NCBI GenBank assembly: GCA_036847185.1
Contig: DAIUAM010000036.1
Location: forward strand, 1-30,383
Length of the DNA stretch: 30,383 nucleotides
Source: UBA4738 sp002413305
Lineage (GTDB): Bacteria; Actinomycetota; UBA4738
Direction of reading: 5' to 3'
Below, piece by piece: positions 8,132 to 15,848 of this stretch. Under the pieces are notes generated by a model. That model saw only the letters and a list, made by a program, of their open reading frames with translations. It was not told the origin of the DNA and searched no databases. A program made the translations under genes and the position numbers. Numbering within the stretch: position 1 is the stretch's first letter; each line of letters starts with the position of its first letter.

Positions 8132-8623
8132 TCAAACGGTTCGCGAGGCCGCCAGTCGGAGCGCCTCGGCGACGGCGTCCTCGGGGGTGGTCGCACGGAC
8201 GAACGCGTCCACGGGGTGGCCCCCGGCCTTCGACAGCTCCCACGTGCCCAGGCCGACGACGGGGACCCCGGTCTTGAGGGCGAACGCGATCTCGGAGAGG
8301 GTGCCGAACTCCCCGGCGATGGCGATCAGGGCATCTGCGGCCCGGACGATAAGGGTGTTTCGCATCTCGCCCATCCCGGTGGGGATCGAATAGGTGAGGT
8401 ACGGATTGGCCCGCCGCCGGTTGAGGTCCGGGAGGATGCCGACCGTCATCCCGCCCTCCGCCGCGGCGCCGCGGCACGCCGCCTCCATCACGCCTTCGAG
8501 CCCGCCGCACACCAGGACCGCTCCGGCTCGTGCGATCAGCCGGCCGACCGCTTCGGCTTGGGCTTCGACCTGTTTGCCCGGAGCGGGGTCGGGTCCGCAG
8601 ACCGCGATCGAGGGTGGCGTCAT
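8132..8623 (-). CDS. TIGR00725 / LOG-like Rossmann-fold protein
   Basis: A 163-residue protein related to the lysine decarboxylase-like (LOG/YgdH) group and closest to TIGR00725. It begins MTPPSIAVCGPDPAP. The nucleotide-binding loop is LVCGGLEGVMEAACRGAAAE, followed by GGMTVGILPD, and GEFGTLSEIAFALKTGVPVV corresponds to the family's PGG-x-GT-x-x-E region. LOG enzymes release free cytokinin-type bases from nucleotide monophosphates; the bacterial TIGR00725 branch has no firmly established substrate. ATG 8623-8621 is chosen because similarity starts there. There is no Shine-Dalgarno; a near-miss TAGTTC box lies 8 nt upstream. A 48-nt nested hairpin fills most of the gap between this gene and the upstream helicase. 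Confidence 0.85.
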   Translation of the reverse strand: MTPPSIAVCGPDPAPGKQVEAQAEAVGRLIARAGAVLVCGGLEGVMEAACRGAAAEGGMTVGILPDLNRRRANPYLTYSIPTGMGEMRNTLIVRAADALIAIAGEFGTLSEIAFALKTGVPVVGLGTWELSKAGGHPVDAFVRATTPEDAVAEALRLAASRTV

Positions 8624-8637
8624 GACGGTTCGAACTA

Positions 8638-8685
8638 TCGCACCTCGTGGCGAGAGGAGAGGTCTCTCGCTCCCGATGGGTGCGA
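8638..8685 (-). other. Two-tier hairpin between the helicase and TIGR00725 genes
   Basis: Outer arms TCGCACC (8638-8644) and GGTGCGA (8679-8685) are a perfect 7-bp inverted repeat. Inside, GCGAGAG (8650-8656) and CTCTCGC (8664-8670) form a second perfect 7-bp stem with a 7-nt loop. The structure starts 3 nt after the helicase stop and ends 14 nt before the next ATG, so it fills the gap. There is no U-run, so a classical terminator is not supported. It could be a terminator of a GC-rich type, an RNA-processing site or a structured leader. Confidence 0.5.
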
Positions 8686-8688
8686 GGG

Positions 8689-10956
8689 TCAGCCCCAGGC
8701 GAGGCCGAGCATCGCCGAGAGCAGCGCGATCGCACCCGGTTTGTCGAGCGGCTCGTTGCCGTTCCCGCACTTGGGCGACTGGATACAGGACGGGCAGCCA
8801 TGGGCACAGCGGCAGCCGCGGACGGTCTCCAGGGTTGCTTCGAGCAGGCGGCGTTCAGAGTGGAATCCCTTCTCGGTGATCCCCGCGCCGCCCGGGTACC
8901 CGTCGTAGATGAAGATCGTTGCCGAAGCCGTGTCGGGATGGATCGGCGTCGACAGCCCTCCGATGTCCCACCGGTCGCACGTCGCCACCAGCGGGAGCAG
9001 CCCGATCGCGGCGTGCTCTGCAGCGTGGATCGAACCGGGCACGGTCGAGTCGGTCAGCCCGGCGCGGTCGAGCACCTGTGGGGGGAGGATCCACCACAGC
9101 GCCTTCGTGGTGAGCGTCTGCGCCGGGAGGTTCAGGTCGACGACGTCCAGCACCTCCTGCGTCAGGGTGGACTTGCGCTGGAACCCCGTGACCTGGTTGG
9201 TCACCCGGACCTCGCCGAAGACCGCCGGCACGTCGCCCACCCGGGCGTGTTCGACCGCGCGGATCACGTCGAGCTCGGTCGCGGTCCGCGGCTGCGTGTA
9301 GTAGTCGGCGTCGCTCTTGGCGACGAGGGCGATCTTGCGTTCGAGGTCGAGTTCCGTGATCTCGAACTGCTCGCCCTGGTGGAGGTAGACGGCGCCCGGG
9401 TGGACGTGCACGAACGCCCGCCCCTCGTCGACCGTGCCGAGCAGGGCGCCGGTCTCCTCGTCGACGATCGCGTACAGCGCGCCGGAGGCCGAACGGATGT
9501 CCACCAGGGCGTGCGGCGACTCCCGCCCGCGGTGATAGAGGAGGCCCCGCCGCCAGAACAGCTCGCCGGTGGAGACCAGTGAGGCGATCGAACCCTGCGC
9601 CTCTTCGCCGAAGATGGCCAACTCGTCCTCGGACAGGGGTTGTTCGCGTGCCGCGCATGCTACGTGGGGCCCGACCACGTAGGGGTTGGACGGGTCGATG
9701 ACCGCCGCCTCGGGTGGTTTCTCGAACAGGTCCCTTGGGTGGTTCACCAGGTACTGGTCCAGCGGGTCGTCTTGGGCGACCAGTATGGCCAGCGCGGGCC
9801 CCGATCGACGGCCCGCCCGCCCGGCCTGTTGCCACATCGACGCCCGCGTCCCCGGGTAGCCGGCCAGCAGCGCCGCGTCCAGAGACCCGACGTCGATCCC
9901 CAGCTCCAGCGCGTTCGTCGCAGCAACGCCCAGCAGCTCCCCGGACGCGAGCTGGCGTTCGAGCTCCCGCCGCTCCTCGGCCAGGAAGCCGGCCCGGTAG
10001 GCCTTCACCCGCCGCTTCAGCGCCCCCGGCAACTCCCGGCGGGCGAATTCGGCCACCAGTTCGGCCGACCGCCGCGTCCGGCAGAACGCGATGGTCCGCG
10101 TCTCCTGTTCGACCAGCTGCCGGAGCAGCCACGAGGTCTCGCTCACGGCAGACCTGCGGAGCCCCAGCTCCTCGTCGACGAACGGCGGGTTCCACAGGGC
10201 GAACAGCTTCTCGCCGCGCGGTGAGCGGTCGTCGCTCACCTCCGAGAAGGGTTGCCCCACAAGCCGTTCCGCCAGCTCAACCGGGTTCCCGATAGTGGCC
10301 GACGCCAGGACGAACTGCGGCTGTCCCCCGTAGTGGGCGATCAGGCGCCGGAGCCTCCGGAGCACCATCGCTACGTGCGACCCGAACACTCCTCGCGCGA
10401 TGTGCGCTTCGTCCACCACGACCAGCGAGAGGCGAAGGAAGAAGTCCGCCCACCGCTGGTGCCCGCGGAGGACCGAACGATGCAACATGTCGGGGTTGGT
10501 CATCACCAGGTTCGCGTTCCGCCGGATCAGCGCACGCTCCTCCTGTGGGGTGTCGCCGTCGTAAACGGCTCCGCGAACCTGCGGCAGCTTCAGCTCCCTG
10601 ACCTGGCGGAGCTGGTCGCGGGCAAGCGCCTTGGTCGGGAACACGTAGAGGGCGGTGCGCTTCTCGTCGGCGATGGCGGCCCGCGCGAAGGCCAGGTTGT
10701 ACACGAGGGTCTTCCCGGACGCGGTGCCGGTGGCGATGATCACGTTCTTCCCCGCGTCAAGCACATCGAGGGCGGCGCGCTGGTGCGGGTAGAGCCCATC
10801 GATCCCCACGAGCCGGAGCCGCTGGACGAGCACCTCGGGCAGGTCGGGGAGCGGGACCAGGATGGGCTCGACGGCTTCGATCACCTCGATGTGCGCCAGG
10901 GAGCCCTCCGTGCCCTCCAGAGCGGTGAGGCCGTCCAGGAATCCGCGCGCGTCCAT
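8689..10956 (-). CDS. DEAH-box helicase with C-terminal DUF1998 zinc domain (MrfA/YprA-like)
   Basis: A 755-residue SF2 helicase. Motifs in order: Q-like LYPHQR (about 55-60), Walker A ATGTASGKT (75-83), DEAH (182-185), SAT (219-221), TNALELGIDVG, and motif VI QQAGRAGRRS. The C-terminal DUF1998 region ends in a Cys cluster, CRCAHGCPSC then C730 (C715, 717, 721, 724, 730), which holds zinc in this family. Bacillus MrfA is a 3'-5' DNA helicase that helps repair mitomycin C damage, so a DNA-repair role is inferred by family. The length fits. ATG 10956-10954 has no Shine-Dalgarno but follows TAGCAT by 9 nt, consistent with a leaderless message. The Na/Ca exchanger gene is divergent. Confidence 0.93.
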   Translation of the reverse strand: MDARGFLDGLTALEGTEGSLAHIEVIEAVEPILVPLPDLPEVLVQRLRLVGIDGLYPHQRAALDVLDAGKNVIIATGTASGKTLVYNLAFARAAIADEKRTALYVFPTKALARDQLRQVRELKLPQVRGAVYDGDTPQEERALIRRNANLVMTNPDMLHRSVLRGHQRWADFFLRLSLVVVDEAHIARGVFGSHVAMVLRRLRRLIAHYGGQPQFVLASATIGNPVELAERLVGQPFSEVSDDRSPRGEKLFALWNPPFVDEELGLRRSAVSETSWLLRQLVEQETRTIAFCRTRRSAELVAEFARRELPGALKRRVKAYRAGFLAEERRELERQLASGELLGVAATNALELGIDVGSLDAALLAGYPGTRASMWQQAGRAGRRSGPALAILVAQDDPLDQYLVNHPRDLFEKPPEAAVIDPSNPYVVGPHVACAAREQPLSEDELAIFGEEAQGSIASLVSTGELFWRRGLLYHRGRESPHALVDIRSASGALYAIVDEETGALLGTVDEGRAFVHVHPGAVYLHQGEQFEITELDLERKIALVAKSDADYYTQPRTATELDVIRAVEHARVGDVPAVFGEVRVTNQVTGFQRKSTLTQEVLDVVDLNLPAQTLTTKALWWILPPQVLDRAGLTDSTVPGSIHAAEHAAIGLLPLVATCDRWDIGGLSTPIHPDTASATIFIYDGYPGGAGITEKGFHSERRLLEATLETVRGCRCAHGCPSCIQSPKCGNGNEPLDKPGAIALLSAMLGLAWG

Positions 10957-10965
10957 CCGGAGCCG

Positions 10966-10971
10966 ATGCTA
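10966..10971 (-). promoter_or_regulatory. Putative -10 (TAGCAT) of a leaderless helicase transcript
   Basis: On the minus strand TAGCAT ends 9 nt before the helicase ATG, so transcription would begin at or within a few bases of the start codon. No -35 was recognised at 16-18 bp. It is one of seven such boxes in the window. Confidence 0.45.
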
Positions 10972-10981
10972 GCCGTCGCCA

Positions 10982-11007
10982 CCACCGGTGGGGATGGGAG
11001 AATCCCC
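10982..11007. repeat. Palindrome plus short hairpin between divergent genes
   Basis: CCACCGGTGG (10982-10991) is a perfect 10-bp palindrome. It overlaps a 6-bp inverted repeat, GGGGAT (10990-10995) / ATCCCC (11002-11007), which ends 5 nt before the exchanger start. It may be a regulatory site or a leader hairpin; there is no further evidence. Confidence 0.3.
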
Positions 11008-11012
11008 GCCCA

Positions 11013-12050
11013 ATGGACATCGTCCTCTTAGTTGTCGCCCTGCTGGTCATCGTGGCCGGCTCGGCGGTATTCACGAACGGGATCGAATGGATCGGCGAGG
11101 ACCTCGGGCTCTCCGAGGGCGCCGTAGGCAGCGTCCTGGCCGCGATCGGCACGGCGCTGCCCGAGACGGCGCTTCCGTTCGTTGCCATCCTGACCGGCCG
11201 CGCGACGGGCAACGAGGTCGGGGTGGGGGCGATTCTGGGCGGTCCCTTCATGCTCGGCACCCTGGGGATGTGCCTGCTCGGGGCGTCCGTCCTGCGGTTC
11301 GCGAGATCCCGTCGCCGACCCCCGGTCCTGCAGGCCGAACCCAGCGTGATCGGGCAGGACCTCGGGTACTTCTCGGTCGCGTTCGCCCTGGGCATCCTGG
11401 CTGGGGTGTGGCACGTCAAGGCGTTCCGGTGGGTGCTGGCGGTGGCGCTGCTCGCCGGCTACGGGTTCTATGTCTACCGGCACTTCCACCAGCCGGGCGA
11501 GGCGGAGATCGAGAAGGAGGCCTCGGGCGCCATCCAGCCGCTGTACTTCCGGCGATGGTTGGCCCGGGTGAGCGACCGAGCGGGGGCGTGGGCGCCGAAG
11601 CCGCCGCTGTGGGCCACGATCGTGCAGACGCTTGCCGGCCTGGCGATGATCGTGGGCGGGGCGCGGCTGTTCGTCACCTCCATCGACACGATCACGGCCA
11701 GCTTCCATATCCCCAGCCTGCCGTTCGCGCTGCTGGTCGCACCGGTTGCCACCGAGCTCCCCGAGCTCATGAACAGCGTGCTGTGGATCCGGCGGAGGAA
11801 GGACACGCTGGCGGCGGGCAACGTGACCGGGGCGATGGTCTTCCAGGCGACCTTCCCGATGATCATCGGGCTGCTCGGGACGTCGTGGCGGCTGAGCGGG
11901 GTGGCTCTGGCCGCGGCGCTCATCACACTGGGAGCGTCGACCATGGTGTGGCTGGTGGCGAAGGTCCGCCGGACGCTGACGCCGCTCTTCCTGGTGCCGT
12001 TCGGAGCGGTGTTCGTCGTCTACGCGGTGGTGGTGATCTCGACCTTCTGA
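11013..12050 (+). CDS. CaCA-family Na+/Ca2+ (cation) exchanger
   Basis: A 345-residue membrane antiporter with about ten helices in two inverted halves. Alpha-1: GSVLAAIGTALPETALPFVA with the cation-binding Glu at E51, followed by GNEVGVGAILGGPF. Alpha-2: LLVAPVATELPELMNSVLWI with its Glu present, then AAGNVTGAMVFQATFPM. Both catalytic glutamates are kept, but the canonical GSN after alpha-1 is altered to GGP and after alpha-2 to GAM. The family exports Ca2+ or similar cations against Na+ or H+. The central loop (about 150-200) is hydrophilic. The ATG start has no clear Shine-Dalgarno and no TANNNT at 7-10 nt. A second, more degenerate CaCA gene lies 2.8 kb away. Confidence 0.88.
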   Translation: MDIVLLVVALLVIVAGSAVFTNGIEWIGEDLGLSEGAVGSVLAAIGTALPETALPFVAILTGRATGNEVGVGAILGGPFMLGTLGMCLLGASVLRFARSRRRPPVLQAEPSVIGQDLGYFSVAFALGILAGVWHVKAFRWVLAVALLAGYGFYVYRHFHQPGEAEIEKEASGAIQPLYFRRWLARVSDRAGAWAPKPPLWATIVQTLAGLAMIVGGARLFVTSIDTITASFHIPSLPFALLVAPVATELPELMNSVLWIRRRKDTLAAGNVTGAMVFQATFPMIIGLLGTSWRLSGVALAAALITLGASTMVWLVAKVRRTLTPLFLVPFGAVFVVYAVVVISTF

Positions 12051-12065
12051 CGCTCGGTTCGCTCG

Positions 12066-13028
12066 CTAGGACCCGACGATCCCGTTCGCCCGGATATCCG
12101 CGTACACGGCGGACGCGGACGACAGGATGAACACCACACTGACGGCGCCCACGTTCCCCACGGTGGCAGGCACGATCAGGTTGTTGACGTTCGACACCGG
12201 AACCTGGGTGGCGGTGAGGGCAAGGTCGAGGATCGTGCTGAGGTCGAGGTCGGTGTGGACCTCCTTCCACAGCACGGCCACCCAGTCGAAGAGCGCCGCC
12301 GGGTCCTTCGCGAACCTTGCATGCAGGCTGCTCAGCGCGGCCACCAGCAGCCGGCCCTGGTTCAGCGAACGGGTGAGGTCGCCGTTCAGGAAGCTGTGGC
12401 GGTCGCGGGCGAACGAGAGGGCCTGGCGCCCGGTCAGGTGACGGATGCCCTTGGCGAAGTTCGAACCCGAGTAGTGGTCGTGCATGGCCTGGGGCACGTT
12501 CACCGTCAGGCCGCCGATCTGGCTGACCATGGTGATCAGCCCGTTGAACGAGGTCAGGAGCCAGAAGTCGATCGTCACGCCGGTGAGGTTCTCGACGGTC
12601 CGGACCAGCAGGGGAGGCCCGCCGTCGGCCATCGCGGTGTTGATCTTGTTCGTCCCGAAGCCCGGGATCGGGACCCACGAGTCCCGCGGGAACCCGAGTG
12701 CCGTCGCCCGATGCCGGGCCAGGTTGATGCCGATCAGGTGGATCGAATCGGCCCGCTCGTGCAGGATGTCCTGCCCTGGCCGGGCGTCGCTCCCCAGCGC
12801 CAGGATGAACAGCGGCCGCCTGCCTTCGAGCGCCGGGACGAAGGACGCACCGTGGACCGCGTGGATCTCCACGAACGCGGAAGCCGCGGCCGATGAGAGG
12901 GCCGTCTCCGTGCCGCCGGCGCGGTCGGTCACGACCAGGGCGGTTGCCGCGAGGAGGGTCACGACCAGGCCGGCGCCCAAGAGGTGCCGGCCACGAAAGC
13001 CACGCGCGGTGGTCGAGGCGGCACTCAC
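12066..13028 (-). CDS. LytR-CpsA-Psr (LCP) family protein
   Basis: A 320-residue protein with an N-terminal membrane anchor (LLGAGLVVTLLAATALVV) and an extracytoplasmic LCP domain. LCP enzymes transfer lipid-linked glycan or teichoic-type polymers onto peptidoglycan (arabinogalactan in mycobacteria). Family marks: LFILALGSDARPGQ, ERADSIHLIGINL (Asp plus polyprenyl-phosphate pocket), TALGFPRDSWV (conserved Arg-Asp), GTNKINTAMADGG, and LTGRQALSFARDRHSF (two conserved Arg). The GTG start at 13028-13026 overlaps the upstream stop by four bases (GTGA), so translation is coupled to the exported protein at 13025-13849. It faces the exchanger gene with 15 nt between and no terminator hairpin. Confidence 0.9.
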   Translation of the reverse strand: MSAASTTARGFRGRHLLGAGLVVTLLAATALVVTDRAGGTETALSSAAASAFVEIHAVHGASFVPALEGRRPLFILALGSDARPGQDILHERADSIHLIGINLARHRATALGFPRDSWVPIPGFGTNKINTAMADGGPPLLVRTVENLTGVTIDFWLLTSFNGLITMVSQIGGLTVNVPQAMHDHYSGSNFAKGIRHLTGRQALSFARDRHSFLNGDLTRSLNQGRLLVAALSSLHARFAKDPAALFDWVAVLWKEVHTDLDLSTILDLALTATQVPVSNVNNLIVPATVGNVGAVSVVFILSSASAVYADIRANGIVGS

Positions 13029-13849
13029 GACGTGGGACTCGCCGATGGCGTCGTGCTCGCCGAGCCCGGGCTTGGCGAGCCGCTCGTGGGCGACGGTCCC
13101 AGCGTGGGCGTGGGAGCCGTGACCGAGGTGTTCGCGGCGGGATATCCGGTGATCACCCAGGCCTGGTCCAGCCGGCGGAACAGGAGCGATGCCGAGTTCG
13201 TCACGCTCACGATCTCTCCGTCTTTCAGCGAACCGGTCGCCTGCACCGTGACGTCGGCCAGGGCGGACACGGGATGGCCGGAGGCGTCGACCAGCACGTG
13301 CACGGTGAGTGTCGAATCGGTCACGTGCATTCGCAGCAGGTCCGGGGCCTGCGCGCCCAGGGCAAGGGATGTGGAGTCACGTTCGGCCTGAGCCCGGATC
13401 GCGGGCGAGAAGACGCTCCAGGCCGACGCCGGCACGCCTCTCGTCCAGGTGGAGGGTGTGGCGAACGCCTGCTGGTAGAACGAGACCAGCGAGGCCTGGA
13501 TCGTGGTGGCCAGCTGGACCGCGGACGCCTTGCCGGCCGCCGACACCCCGATCACGTCGGTCTTCGTCGAGGTGAACGTGAACGGTTCCGCCGGCGGGAC
13601 CGGGCTCCTGGGGGAGGGGCTGCCGTGCGCGATGGTGCTCGGACCGGCGTGGTGGCGGGTCAGGGCGAACCCCAGAGCCCCGCCAGCCAGAGCAAGCACC
13701 GCCACCCCGACGAGCACCCGGACGCGGGCGCGGCGGCGCCCCGCATGGCGTACGGTTCGGCCGGCCTCGGCGTGCCCTTCGGGCTGTCCGGAGAGGGTGA
13801 CCCCGTCCGGATCGCCGGCCGGCCGGTCGGCGGGTGGTGCGGAGCGCAT
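13025..13849 (-). CDS. Single-pass exported protein of unknown function, coupled to the LCP gene
   Basis: A 274-residue protein that I do not recognise. It has a 45-residue charged cytoplasmic tail, one membrane helix (VLVGVAVLALAGGALGFALT), a Ser/Pro linker, then about 150 residues of extracytoplasmic domain and a low-complexity C-terminus rich in Ser, Thr and Pro. The domain (FTFTSTKTDVIGVSAAGKAS to LDQAWVITGYPA) has a helix with conserved-looking SFYQQAF and a beta-rich end, in the manner of NTF2-like or Mce-associated accessory domains; that comparison is only by impression. Its stop overlaps the LCP start (GTGA), so it may be an accessory factor of that enzyme. ATG 13849-13847 has no Shine-Dalgarno but follows a good -35/-10 pair. 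Confidence 0.75.
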   Translation of the reverse strand: MRSAPPADRPAGDPDGVTLSGQPEGHAEAGRTVRHAGRRRARVRVLVGVAVLALAGGALGFALTRHHAGPSTIAHGSPSPRSPVPPAEPFTFTSTKTDVIGVSAAGKASAVQLATTIQASLVSFYQQAFATPSTWTRGVPASAWSVFSPAIRAQAERDSTSLALGAQAPDLLRMHVTDSTLTVHVLVDASGHPVSALADVTVQATGSLKDGEIVSVTNSASLLFRRLDQAWVITGYPAANTSVTAPTPTLGPSPTSGSPSPGSASTTPSASPTS

Positions 13850-13858
13850 CGGCGCGCG

Positions 13859-13887
13859 AGGTTAACGGGCTCTCCCCCTTTTCGCAA
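13859..13887 (-). promoter_or_regulatory. Leaderless promoter of the exported protein-LCP operon
   Basis: On the minus strand, TTGCGA (13887-13882; four of six match TTGACA) and TAACCT (13864-13859) are separated by 17 nt, and the ATG follows after 9 nt. This is the best -35/-10 pair among the leaderless candidates. The remaining gap, 13888-13980, holds a GGGATATCCC palindrome at 13935-13944 of unknown role. Confidence 0.55.
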
Positions 13888-13980
13888 CGACCGAGACCGA
13901 AGTGACCAGTCGGGCCTGGTCCCGCGGGCCTCCGGGGATATCCCTTTCGGCCCGCGAACAGCCGTGATCCAGCCCGGTGC

Positions 13981-13986
13981 TAGACT
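13981..13986 (+). promoter_or_regulatory. Putative -10 (TAGACT) of a leaderless STAS transcript
   Basis: TAGACT ends 8 nt before GTG 13995. It favours that GTG over the in-frame GTG at 13977, which would place the box inside the coding region. No -35 was seen. Confidence 0.45.
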
Positions 13987-13994
13987 CCGGACCC

Positions 13995-14363
13995 GTGGAT
14001 CTGGACCTGCAGACCAGCCGGCAGGGCGAGGCCGGCGTCCTCTCCCTGCGAGGCGAGATCGACGTCTACACGGCGCCACTCCTTCGACAGGCCCTGCTCG
14101 ACCTGATCGGACAGGGGGCTCGCGATGTCGTGGTCGACATGGGCGAGGTGGACTTCCTCGACTCCACCGGCCTCGGCGTGCTGGTCGAAGGATTGAAGCG
14201 CGTCAAGACCCGGGGCGGCGAGTTCTCCATCGTGGCGACCCAGGACAAGATCCTGAAGATCTTCGACATCACGGGCCTGAACAAGGCGTTCCTCCTCCGC
14301 GGATCGGTGGAGGACGCGCTCGGCTCGTCGGCTCCCTCCTCCGCTCCCACCGCTGAGTCATGA
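13995..14363 (+). CDS. STAS-domain anti-sigma factor antagonist (RsbV/SpoIIAA-like)
   Basis: A 122-residue single-domain protein. In partner-switching systems the unphosphorylated antagonist captures an anti-sigma kinase and frees a sigma factor. Seen: GVLSLRGEIDVYTAPLLRQA (first strand and helix), DVVVDMGEVDFLDSTGLGVL with the phospho-acceptor motif DSTGLG (Ser57 from this start), and KIFDITGLNKAF near the end. The last 15 residues are a Ser/Ala/Pro tail. The start is GTG 13995, six codons inside the longest frame, because similarity and the TAGACT box both favour it. The last four bases overlap the RsbW-like gene (ATGA), so the pair is made together. No sigma factor gene is adjacent. Confidence 0.9.
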   Translation: MDLDLQTSRQGEAGVLSLRGEIDVYTAPLLRQALLDLIGQGARDVVVDMGEVDFLDSTGLGVLVEGLKRVKTRGGEFSIVATQDKILKIFDITGLNKAFLLRGSVEDALGSSAPSSAPTAES

Positions 14364-14818
14364 CGGAGGGCGGGGCGGTCCGAGCTCGGGAGGCCGAGCT
14401 CGAGGTCGAATTCCCTCCGAAGCCAGAATTCGTCCGCATGGTTCGCCAGGCCGTCTCCGCCCTGGCCCGCCTGCACGGCGCGGACGAGGACGTGGTGGAG
14501 AACGTGAAACTGGCGGTCTCGGAGGCATGCAACACCGCGATCGCCCAGAACGCCTTGGGCCATGAGCCGCTGGTCATCCAGGCCCAGGGCGGCGCGAACG
14601 GCCTGATCGTGGACGTGATGGAAACCGGTCCCCTCCGGGACCACGAGGTGTCGGGGCCGCCGGGCGAGATCGATACGGACGAACTGCCGTTCGACCACGC
14701 GCTCGCCGTCCCGATCATCCGCGGCTTGGTCGATGAGCTGACGATCACGCCTCGCGAGGGCGGCGGTTCGGTGCTCCGGATGCGCCTCTCACTGGGGGGC
14801 GAGGTTTCGCCCTCCTGA
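14360..14818 (+). CDS. RsbW/SpoIIAB-like ATP-binding regulator with altered nucleotide-binding boxes
   Basis: A 152-residue Bergerat-fold (HATPase_c_2) protein of the anti-sigma serine kinase type, coupled to the STAS gene by an ATGA overlap. The N-box reads LAVSEACNTAIAQN (51-64), whereas the family usually has E-A-x-x-N-A; here Asn58 is one place early and Thr59 stands where Asn is expected. The next box, DVMETGPLRD (85-94), replaces the usual D-x-G-x-G, and the glycine-rich G-L-G-L lid is replaced by HALAVPIIRGLVDEL. The fold is recognisable from the helix and the final strands (LTITPREGGGSVLRMRLSL). ATP binding and kinase activity are therefore uncertain; it may bind its partners without phosphorylating the STAS protein. 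Confidence 0.82.
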   Translation: MTEGGAVRAREAELEVEFPPKPEFVRMVRQAVSALARLHGADEDVVENVKLAVSEACNTAIAQNALGHEPLVIQAQGGANGLIVDVMETGPLRDHEVSGPPGEIDTDELPFDHALAVPIIRGLVDELTITPREGGGSVLRMRLSLGGEVSPS

Positions 14819-14844
14819 TCCGCCCGAGGTGAAGAGGGTCGGTC

Positions 14845-15792
14845 GTGATCGCTGACTCCCTCGTGCTGGTCGCCAGCCTCGCCGTCCTCATGTCGTCCGG
14901 CGATCAGTTCGTCGTCGGCGTTGCCCGTCTGGCCAGCGTGATGCGGGTCCGGCCTTCCGTGGTCGGCGCGGTGGTCGGCGGTCTGGGGGCGAGCCTGCCC
15001 GAGCTGTTCGTGTCGGGGGTGGCGTCCCTGCGCGGAGACCCGCAGCTGGCGGTGGGGAACCTGGTCGGGTCGAACGTCGCGAACATCTGTCTCGCCCTGG
15101 CCCTGGCGGCGTTGGTTGCCCCGATCCGCGTGGACTCCCGCACCGTGCGCCGCGAGGCGCCGATCAGCGTCGCGGCCGTCGTGCTCTTCGCCGTCCTGCT
15201 GCGTGGCGGGCTGTCCCGGCTCGACGGCGCCCTCCTGCTGGTCGCTCTGGCGCTGGTCGTGCCCGGCCTGGTCGCCAACGCCGGCCTCGAGCCGCCCGGC
15301 GACGAGCTGGAGATCGAAGTGGACCGGTTCTTCGGCGGCCGGAAGCGGGCGCGGCTCCGAAGGGAGGTCGTTCGGGCGGGTCTCGGCCTGGCCGGGATGA
15401 TCCTGGGGAGCGAGCTCCTGGTCCGGTCGGCGAGCGACCTTGCCGCCAGGCTCGGGATCGGGCAGGGCTTCGTCGGCTTGACGATCGTGGCGGTGGGAAC
15501 GTCGGCCCCGCTGGTGGCCATCAGCGTCCAGGCCGCCCGGCGCGGGCACGAGGACCTGGTGGTGGGCAACGTGTTGGGCTGCAACCTGTTCATCGCCCTG
15601 GCCGGCGGGGCCCTGGTGGCCTTCGTCCACGGCGGCCCGGCCGCGGCGGTGGGAGGAGTGGCCGTCGGGCTGATGGCGGGCACGTCGGTGGCGGCGTGGG
15701 CGTTGATGGCGCGTGGAAGCCGGCTGACCCGCTGGGAGGCTGGGGCCCTCGTCCTGGCCTACGCGGTCTCGTTGCCGTTCCTCTCCCGGTGA
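14845..15792 (+). CDS. CaCA-family exchanger homologue lacking the alpha-2 glutamate
   Basis: A 315-residue membrane protein with two inverted five-helix halves. Alpha-1 is canonical: GGLGASLPELFVSGVASLRG with E53, then AVGNLVGSNVANICLALAL. Alpha-2 is not: IVAVGTSAPLVAISVQAARR has Leu223 where the family has the essential Glu, and the following GNVLGCNLFI has Cys for Ser and lacks the last Asn. In the archaeal exchanger NCX_Mj the two glutamates (E54 and E213, as I recall) bind the ions, so stoichiometry or substrate is likely changed here. GTG start at 14845 with AAGAGG about 8 nt upstream. It follows the RsbW-like gene by 26 nt on the same strand. Confidence 0.87.
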   Translation: MIADSLVLVASLAVLMSSGDQFVVGVARLASVMRVRPSVVGAVVGGLGASLPELFVSGVASLRGDPQLAVGNLVGSNVANICLALALAALVAPIRVDSRTVRREAPISVAAVVLFAVLLRGGLSRLDGALLLVALALVVPGLVANAGLEPPGDELEIEVDRFFGGRKRARLRREVVRAGLGLAGMILGSELLVRSASDLAARLGIGQGFVGLTIVAVGTSAPLVAISVQAARRGHEDLVVGNVLGCNLFIALAGGALVAFVHGGPAAAVGGVAVGLMAGTSVAAWALMARGSRLTRWEAGALVLAYAVSLPFLSR

Positions 15793-15848
15793 CGTCGCCC
15801 GCCCGTGGGGACGGGTTCGTCCCGGACGAGGCCCAACCTCCCGTCGGC

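Noticed and set aside
8624..8688. tRNA-like element (GTTCGAAC resembling a T-loop beside paired arms)
   Set aside because: It cannot be folded into a cloverleaf: the arms nest as one two-tier hairpin and there is no anticodon arm or CCA-type acceptor. TTCGAA-type words are frequent in this genome.
11411..11417. Single CGTCAAG copies inside genes (also near 14208, 25254 and 27443)
   Set aside because: They are isolated, encode ordinary Val-Lys-type codons and lack a paired repeat at 11 bp, so they are expected by chance.
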